Assembly (NCBI RefSeq): GCF_964204645.1
Contig: NC_134027.1
Coordinates: 17,100,485-17,164,484, forward strand
Direction of reading: 5' to 3'
DNA from: Tubulanus polymorphus
Lineage: Eukaryota; Nemertea; Palaeonemertea; Tubulaniformes; Tubulanidae
DNA length: 64,000 nucleotides
Below, one piece after another: positions 57,572 to 64,000 of this stretch; position 1 is the stretch's first letter, and every line of letters starts with the position of its first letter. The translations under genes and the position numbers were made by a program. The notes beneath the pieces were generated by a model that had not been told where the DNA came from, made no database searches, and worked only from the letters and a program-made list of their open reading frames with translations.

Positions 57572-57790
57572 AGTGATAATAAGTGGATAATTACTGGATT
57601 ATATAATGGAGCATTACTATCAGTTGCAACTGTTGGTTATCCAATGGTATTTAAAAAAGTATTTAAAATGGGAAGTGTTAATGTTGATAGATTTGATATA
57701 AATGATATCTTAAAATTAACATTAGCAGTTACTTTATCTAATTTAACTATTGATTATTTGGAAAAACAAAAATATATTCCTCCTATATAA
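57569..57790 (+). CDS. 73-aa membrane protein of the element, copy B
   Basis: Intact and nearly identical in length and sequence to copy A (36906-37127). Two hydrophobic segments (GALLSVATVGYPMVF and ILKLTLAVTLSNLTI) with the conserved C-terminus DYLEKQKYIPPI. Starts directly after the previous stop. Maintained reading frame in both copies, while neighbours decay, may reflect its small size only. Confidence 0.6.
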   Translation: MSDNKWIITGLYNGALLSVATVGYPMVFKKVFKMGSVNVDRFDINDILKLTLAVTLSNLTIDYLEKQKYIPPI

Positions 57791-57814
57791 ATAAATAATT
57801 ATTTTACTAAATTA

Positions 57815-58237
57815 ATGGCTTCTGCAGTTATAACTATTATAGGATCGGCAATTGTTAACGCTTTAGCATTTACTGGTGGTGGATATTTATTTAAGCATAT
57901 TGATAAAAAGGGATCATTAACAGAACAAAAAAGACATAACTTGGCATTAGAGTAATGCAATAAAGCTGCAGAAGAATATAGAGAAAAGAGACAAAACTAT
58001 AGGGATTATATTAACAAGGAATTATATGATCAGAAGATTTCACATAGAGATTTTCAATCAGTTGATGATGCAATGAGTTTATATAACGCGGTAACCAATA
58101 AAGAAAAATTACATCTATACAAACCTAAATTATCAGATTATTATACCCCAAGTAAAGAACAACAGAAATATGAAATAATATGGATTTTAGGTGGAACATT
58201 TATTGTTGTATTTGTAGCGTATTGATTTACTAATTAG
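57815..58237 (+). pseudogene. Two-span membrane protein of the element, copy B
   Basis: N-terminal hydrophobic segment VITIIGSAIVNALAFTGGGY, central charged helix (EKRHNLALE-like; AEEYREKRQNYRDYINKEL), KPKLSDYYTPS, and C-terminal segment IIWILGGTFIVVFVAY. Stops at 57954 (LALE-stop) and 58223. I recall proteins of this organisation beside PolB genes in other invertebrate element copies; a virion membrane or scaffold protein is possible. Copy A relic at 37152. Confidence 0.55.
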
Positions 58238-58257
58238 TAATTTTTTTTGCTAAATAA

Positions 58258-58680
58258 ATGGATGATAATATTGATATTATTCCTCATGATATAAATAAAA
58301 CTAAACTAAAAATATATTTAGAAAAACAAATATTAGAATTTGAAAGTGATTTAAAAGTTAAAAAGAAAAAATATTTAAAAAGTAAAATTATATATTATTT
58401 GATTATAAGTGGTTCGGTTACAATTAGTTCTGTAATAACATTTCTAGCAATATTTTCACCATTAACACCTTTAGCTATATCAATTGGCGTATTAGGATTA
58501 AGTTCAAGTGTTTTAACTGGTATAAGTTCAAAATTAAATATAAAAAGTAATAAAGAAAAAATTAAAACTAATATAAAAGAAATTAATAAATTAAAGAATA
58601 CACTAGATTATATAATAAGTTTAAATGGCGGTATAACAGTTGAAGAACAAGATAAATTATTAAAAGAATTAATAAATTAA
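58258..58680 (+). CDS. 140-aa membrane protein of the element, copy B
   Basis: Intact frame. Charged N-terminus (IIPHDINKTKLKIYLEKQIL), two adjacent hydrophobic spans (IIYYLIISGSVTISSVITFL and LTPLAISIGVLGLSSSVLTG), then a Lys-rich coiled-coil-like tail ending LDYIISLNGGITVEEQDKLL. Start in TTTTTTTTGCTAAATAAATGG. Function unknown; similar TM-hairpin plus coiled-coil proteins occur near PolB in other metazoan elements as far as I recall. Confidence 0.6.
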   Translation: MDDNIDIIPHDINKTKLKIYLEKQILEFESDLKVKKKKYLKSKIIYYLIISGSVTISSVITFLAIFSPLTPLAISIGVLGLSSSVLTGISSKLNIKSNKEKIKTNIKEINKLKNTLDYIISLNGGITVEEQDKLLKELIN

Positions 58681-58699
58681 CAATTTTTTGATTATATAA

Positions 58700-60032
58700 A
58701 TGGTAGATAGTTTTCCAAAAGCTTTCTAATATAATGAATCAATTAAATATAATATTCCTGCAATAGATTTTAATAAAGATATTTCATATAGAAATGAAGT
58801 TTTAAATTCATTAATTGATTTATATATTTATGTTACTGAAACTAATTATTTTAATGTTAAGATGGAAAATATATTTCATGTGTATGCAATTAATTTCAAA
58901 AATTTAAATAAGGCAAAACAATGGTTATTGAAATCTAATATGAAGTATTGGCAGAACCAATTAAATTTTGCTGTTTATTGCGCAACAACAGGATGTGGAA
59001 TTAGTTGGAATGATCATTTAAACAAACCAAGTTTACCATTGATGTTATCACTTTTTAGATTTCATACTTATTTTCAAATAAAATTAATATTAGATGAATT
59101 AGAATGTCCATTACCAGGTTCAAAATATTTTAAAGAATTGAATAATAATATTAATTTTCCTAAGTTTTATAAAATATGTAATGAATTTAATATTAATTCG
59201 AATAAAGATTTTTGAGCAAAAATTGGAACAATGGGTGGATTAGGAATATTATATACTAAAGAATTTGGAAAAATAATGACAAATTCAGATATAAGAACAC
59301 TAAATTGGAATGAATTACCAAAATATTATAATAATATACAACAACAAAATAATAATGGTTGGGTTTATTTCATTTTAGAAAATAGTGAAGGTTTTACTAA
59401 AGCTGGTATACAAAGAATAAATCAATCTATTAGAACTTATTTCATATGTATTTTAGGTGCGCAAGTTGAAACAAGATCCCCAATAATTGGAAATGATAAC
59501 ACTTCATTCGATGCGCAGAAACAATTCAAAGTATTATTTGAAGATTCAATTCATAATGATAAAAATAGATCGATTCCAAAAAACATTGTAAGATATCAAA
59601 ATTATTTAGATAAATCTCATGTAAGACTAAATTATTGTATAGGTCCTAATCTATTAATTATTTCTAATGATTTAGCATTAAAGATGGGAAATATAATTGG
59701 TTATAGTAATCTAATTAAAACTGCAACAATAAATAATTCATTTGGATTGAATGATATAAATAAAAAAATTATTACTGCTCCAAAATTAATGGAAGGTGAA
59801 AAAAATAAAAAACATATTCAATCAACAGAAACTAAAACTAAGAATATTAAATTAAATGATTCTAAAATAAAAGATTACAATACATCAGAAGATATTAAAA
59901 CTGATAATACTCAACATGAAATAATAAAACTAAATGATGATGATAAATTTTATGAGATTTCATGAAAATGCTAAATTAGCTATAACTTGTATAGGAATTG
60001 TTATAGGAGGAATATTATATTTTAAATTTTAA
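58700..60032 (+). pseudogene. Large structural-protein candidate, copy B
   Basis: About 440 codons with stops at 58727 and 59213 and a frameshift near 59955. Blocks: NIPAIDFNKDISYRNEVLNS, MKYWQNQLNFAVYCATTGCG, PLPGSKYFKELN, MGGLGILYTKEFGKI, GFTKAGIQRINQSIR, VRYQNYLDKSHVRLNYCIGP, and a basic, polar tail with C-terminal hydrophobic anchor AITCIGIVIGGILYF. Longest product of the structural side. Candidate roles are major capsid or membrane-anchored virion protein; no motif allows a decision. Copy A homologue at 37944-39100 plus 44609-44778. Confidence 0.55.
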
Positions 60033-60047
60033 TTTTTTATTATATAA

Positions 60048-60581
60048 ATGGAAGAAGATATTCCAATGGATACTTTTGATGAACCCGGTATAAGTGATGA
60101 ACCACAACCTGATTTTAATGAAACTAATATTGATAATGATGATGAATCAGCATATAATTCTAATTTAGCAGATAGTGGTGCTAAAGGCCCATCAACAGAT
60201 GAATTTGATAGAAGAACTAGATCGAGAATAAATCCTGAAAATGAAAATCAAGGTTTATCAAGACAAGATTTAGAATATAATAAAATTATTTATAAATTAC
60301 AACCTGTATTTGAAAATTCTGGATATAATATAAATGCTAGAGGTGTTAGACTTTTAGTAAGAGAATTAAAACTTTAAGATAATGGTGAATATTATTATCA
60401 TTTGAAAGATGATTATTATATTAATATCACTTATAAAAATCAAGTTAAAATATTAGCGGAATCAACTTTGGAAAAATTAGAATCAGATAGAATTAAAAGA
60501 ATAAGTATTAGTAATGAAATAGAAAATGTTACACAAGAAGAAATAAATCAAAATAAAATAGTATTTAAACAAAAACATTAA
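60048..60581 (+). pseudogene. Acidic element protein, copy B
   Basis: Start TTTTTTATTATATAAATGG. N-terminus shared with copy A (EEDIPMDTFDEPGISDEPQP), then acidic Asn/Asp stretch, DEFDRRTRSRINPENENQGL, and ENSGYNINARGVRLLVREL. One in-frame stop at 60375-60377; the frame continues (EYYYHLKDDYYINITYKNQ) to 60579-60581. The C-terminal half has no counterpart in copy A. Confidence 0.5.
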
Positions 60582-60621
60582 TGACTTATTTAAAACAATC
60601 AATAATAATTTAGAACCAGAA

Positions 60622-60699
60622 ATGGAAGAGTATGGAGATCGATTAGATAAATTAAGATCTTCAACGCCCGAAACATCGAGAAGAGGTATTCAACAAATG
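60622..60699 (+). pseudogene. Next element gene, cut at the copy B breakpoint
   Basis: EEYGDRLDKLRSSTPETSRR runs in element-like AT-rich codons and then passes into CG-richer host sequence at about 60699. Marks the right break of copy B. Confidence 0.4.
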
Positions 60700-60806
60700 G
60701 GGCTCGCCGTCGCTATGGACACCAGGTGGCGTGTGTGCGTTAGTAGCCATCGCGTATCGACTTCCGCTCACTTCCGCGCTCGATTTCCTACTTTTAAATT
60801 GTAATA
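60700..60806 (+). promoter_or_regulatory. Presumed promoter and 5' leader of the SAP-SWIM-YqaJ gene
   Basis: CG-richer stretch between the copy B breakpoint and the ATG. No TATA box is evident. If the gene is expressed, this short segment plus element DNA must supply its promoter. Confidence 0.3.
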
Positions 60807-63604
60807 ATGTCAGAGAATTACGGGTCATGGACTGTACCGAAGCTGAAACAAGAGTTAAGCCGACGAGGTGCGGTAACCTATGGGAGGAAAATCAACCTAA
60901 TTGAAAGGTAATTTAAATGTCGATCATATTTCCATGCGGTTGATGGTGTTCAGTCGTTTAGTCTGCGCAAAAATGTTGCAATGATCATGGAATCAACAGT
61001 GATTTTTTGCCAAAATCATCGATGATTCTAGACCTATGCTCAAGTGAAATGAACGTGTTTTAATAGATCCAGAGATGAAAGCTAAACCTCAGTGGGTTGT
61101 GGGTCAGGGTATAGTACAAGTTTACCGTCACCAGCCCGGGCTGCGAGGATGGCTATGGCCGGTCCCACGCGTCCCGTCCCGCGATATCTTTCATTATTTT
61201 TCGGTTTTCATGTCCGGAAAATAAACATAATGCACATAAAAGTCATCGATAAAACGTTTTTTAAATCACTATTTGATATTATGATTGCCTTGAGAAGTTT
61301 AGATGGCAATGTTTATATCTTGAAATGTAGGGATTATTATCGGGATGTAGGACGCCTTGTCAGCTAACCATCGCAACAGCTGAGTTACCACTGGCGCCAT
61401 CTATCGAACATGAATTGAAGCTGATGCCAAATTTTACTGCCAATGTATCCATAAATCATTGGACATGTCTGCTGCTGTGTCTAGTCTCTATTGAATTTTT
61501 ATATGTTATTGGAATTATAGTCAGAACCCTGATCAACTTGAGGTGACGGTAAACTGAATACCTTACTTATATACCTTCTTACCACAACACAGTTGAGTTA
61601 AATACAAATCTGTATGACCATGGACGTATAGACGTCCATGCTTGGAGTAATCATTTCGATGTAACATTTCAACTCTGGGTCAACTTTCTGTTAGTTGATT
61701 GAATGATTTTTGACATTAGATGTTTATATTTCATGATTATTTCGTGTTCATTGCAGATTAGAAGCATACGGCCGTAACAACGATTTTAGGGGACCGGCCA
61801 TAACATTACCACAAGAAACAGTTCCGGAATGGCCCACATGCGGTTTCAAACAGCTTACAAATGATCATAAGATTGTATTGCCAAAATTCAATATTGACAC
61901 AGTAACTGCATATTTCACGTATAGAATGGCAATGGACAACCACTGTACCAAAGACATTAAAGCTATTGAGAAGGGTCAGCAGCTCATAGAATCGCAACGT
62001 GTTCAAGCCTGCAGTATTCTCATCAAAAGCGGAATTGTTTATCTGACTGGATTAGTTGGTGCTGCTATGAAAAAAAAGGTAGGCCAGTTTTATATTTCAT
62101 CAAAATAACACAATATTCCCTCCTTTAAATCCACATAAATCTGCAATACAACTGTATTCTTAAAAGGTTGTAATGTAGCAAACATTGTTGATTAGTTTAT
62201 TTTTATATTTCATTGCAGATCTCATACTCGTACCAGATATCATTGTCTCAAACAACTGGTGAATTCAGAAACAGCCATTGTGAGTGCCCTGCCGGTAAGG
62301 GTCCTAATGGGACCTGTAAGCATGTCGCGGCTGTACTTTTGATGTTTGCTAATTTTGTGTCATCAGATGGGCCTAACGCTCCCGAAATACTTAAATCGTG
62401 TACGGAAAATCTACAAACATTCCATAAGCCCAAGTCTGTTTATACTGGTAAGTTGTTTGGTTACATCGCCACCATTCAGCAAATTCGTACCCTATATATC
62501 TTATTTTTTATAAATTCTGATGTAATGGCAATGTTTTACATAATGTACTTGGTTTTCAATTTTTAGCTCGGCTGTGACCTTGTTTAAATTTACCCGTCAC
62601 TTCTTAACAGGTTCCCCTGTCAAGGCTGGTGACTTACCTCTATCAAAATCAAAGAAACGCGAGGTATCAATGGAGGATCCAAGGCCTGTGAAATACCGGA
62701 AATCAGCTGGATACGAGGATTATGTCCGGGGAATTGTCCTTAATTACTGCTCTGTATCGTCTTTAGACCTACCCATCAAGTATAAGTACAAGAAAGCCGA
62801 TATCAAAACAGCAGCAATTGACCATGATTATCTGAAAAAAACTTTGCTTGAATATTGGGTGGAAAACTCTATTAAGGTAAGTTTTTAATCAACGTGTCTG
62901 AGAGTGACCTATGTTATCCTTCCCTCTGTGCTTATAATTAATATTCCATTTTGCCTTTTCAGTTAAATGAAACACAGGCAATATTACTAGAAAGGAGTAC
63001 TAGGAAGCAGGCAGAATCTAGTCAATGGTTTCAGGAAAGGCAGCTACGATTAACTGCATCTCGTTTCGGTGAAATTGTTTCGCTCACGAAAAGGCGCAAT
63101 ATCGACAAATTGTGTAAATCTCTTCACGATAATATTCCGTTGAGAAATGCTGCTGTTTGCCATGGAAAGACATTCGAAAGTAAGGCGATAGCGGCTTTTG
63201 AAGGTAAATTCTCCGTTAAAGTACAGCCTTGCGGACTTCATGTGAGGCCAGATATAGATTATCTAGGCGCGAGCCCAGATGGCCTTGTGTCTGAGGATGC
63301 CATTGTTGAAGTGAAATGTCCGTATCGCGGTAGAAATGAACTTATTGCTCCGGGGCCATACTTCAAGTTTCTTAGTGCAAAAGATAAGAAGCTGAAACGT
63401 TCGCATAATTACTATGATCAGATTCAAGGACAGTTGCATATTTGCAAACGGAAAATGTGCTATTTCGTTGTTTATACTCATAAGGACCTTTATGTAGAGA
63501 GGGTTTATCATGATCAAAAACACTGTGAACTATCTCTGCTTCCAAAATTAGAAATCTTTTATAGGAAGTACTATTCAAAGTATTTAACAATGCATGCGTT
63601 CTAA
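60807..63604 (+). CDS. SAP-SWIM-YqaJ nuclease domain protein (five exons, 519 aa)
   Basis: Exons 60807-60907, 61757-62078, 62219-62447, 62611-62876 and 62963-63604 join in frame with GT-AG introns. Domain order: SAP DNA-binding motif (residues about 5-40, WTVPKLKQELSRRGAVTYGR); a middle region; SWIM zinc finger (CECPAGKGPNGTCKH); then a YqaJ-type viral recombinase/exonuclease domain in the last exon with SSQWFQERQLRLTASRFGEI, HGKTFESKAI, GASPDGLVSEDAIVEVKCPY (the D...E-x-K nuclease residues are present). The YqaJ/lambda-exonuclease fold degrades DNA; SAP and SWIM suggest nuclear DNA targeting. All sites look intact. I believe this combination is recurrent in invertebrate genomes and may be linked to DNA transposons, so host gene versus mobile-element gene is open. 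It starts only 107 bp after the copy B break. Confidence 0.8.
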
Positions 63605-64000
63605 AACATCTAGATTATTCCTGGAGATATAGATCGGATATTTTCCGAAGATTCCATAGTTTTTGGCATTAATATCTTCATACAACTAAATTTGTAAATA
63701 CATGTACATCCCAATTGTATGATATAGATTTCATGTCAATATCGGCTTACTATTTGTTGATACTTTTAAGTTTTAATATTTTTTATCATCTATTATCAAT
63801 ATTTTTTATCATATATAGTTATTTCAAACAGATATACTTGTCAGGTTGTGTAGTTATATGCATAATTACTGACGATGGTGGGTCAAAAGTTTGAAAATTA
63901 ATGATTTACTCCTTTTCTGACCATATTTCATTACCATGATTATTTATTATTTCATTATGTGCTGCGCCTGACTATGGCATGAATGCTTTAGTCCCAAAAC
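63605..64000. other. 3' flank, no gene seen
   Basis: AT-rich sequence after the stop codon; direct repeat TATTTTTTATCAT at 63776-63817. No canonical AATAAA was found before the window end. Confidence 0.4.

Larger units (their letters stand above)
51712..60699 (+). mobile_element. Virus-like (Polinton-like) element copy B, left end present, right end lost
   Basis: Left terminal palindrome at 51712-51904, then polymerase, 116-aa protein, capsid-like protein, five further small proteins and the acidic protein, all on the plus strand. Coding density is high, with spacers often under 30 bp. The element breaks off around 60699, just before a host-like promoter. Many frames carry one to a few stops. 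No integrase, protease, or FtsK-like ATPase is recognisable, so those functions are lost, encoded beyond the break, or absent from the lineage. Confidence 0.7.

Noticed and set aside
45623-60581. Retroviral-type integrase, cysteine protease or FtsK-like ATPase in copies A and B
   Set aside because: Looked for HHCC/DDE, protease and Walker A/B patterns in all element frames; none was convincing.

Overview
The window looks like nuclear DNA of a marine invertebrate, probably a lophotrochozoan such as a mollusc. The reasons are spliced genes with GT-AG introns, AT-rich non-coding DNA, many families of old retroelements, and head-to-tail units of a non-autonomous element that begin ATATAGCTGC(A)AAGCAGCGATAACGGG. 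The taxon is inference only. No tRNA, rRNA or CRISPR array was seen.

Layout. 0.2-0.9 kb: last exons of an arrestin-domain gene (minus). 3.6-6.2 kb: an 863-codon open exon (minus) with a PHD-like finger. 8.2-8.9, 12.4-12.9 and 49.7-51.65 kb: non-LTR retrotransposon remains. 10.2-12.3 kb (copy D) and 16.1-20.2 kb (copy C): degraded relatives of an AT-rich, virus-like element; copy C is interrupted by a Penelope-like element (PLE1) carrying hammerhead ribozyme motifs. 20.9-33.7 kb: Helitron/pearl-like units joined head to tail, with satellites. 35.68-47.73 kb (copy A): the only virus-like copy with both ends, itself split by a 5.5-kb insertion that holds minisatellites, a LINE scrap and a second Penelope element (PLE2). 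51.7-60.7 kb (copy B): the most gene-rich virus-like copy. 60.8-63.6 kb: a clean five-exon gene encoding a SAP, SWIM and YqaJ-nuclease protein.

The main discovery candidate is the AT-rich element family (copies A-D). It encodes a protein-primed-type family B DNA polymerase with C2H2 fingers and an endonuclease VII-like insert, a small conserved protein after it, and a run of small structural and membrane proteins. Copy A is bounded by a 6-bp direct repeat (TTCATA) and 196-bp inverted terminal repeats starting 5'-AG, which is Polinton/Maverick-like. Unlike textbook Polintons, the outermost 122 bp of each terminus is a near-perfect palindrome. Four such palindromes (A left, A right, B left, C right) share the ends AGTAAT/ATTACT and a tip motif GAGYGTGCG that always points outward. 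No integrase, protease or packaging ATPase is visible in any copy. Genes on the structural side start at a T-run plus (T)A(A/T)ATAAATG, and polymerase-side genes start at TTTTRATA...TTAAAATG, suggesting two promoter classes. All copies are broken by stops, frameshifts and insertions, so they are fossils, but together they outline a hairpin-ended, Polinton-like virus lineage.
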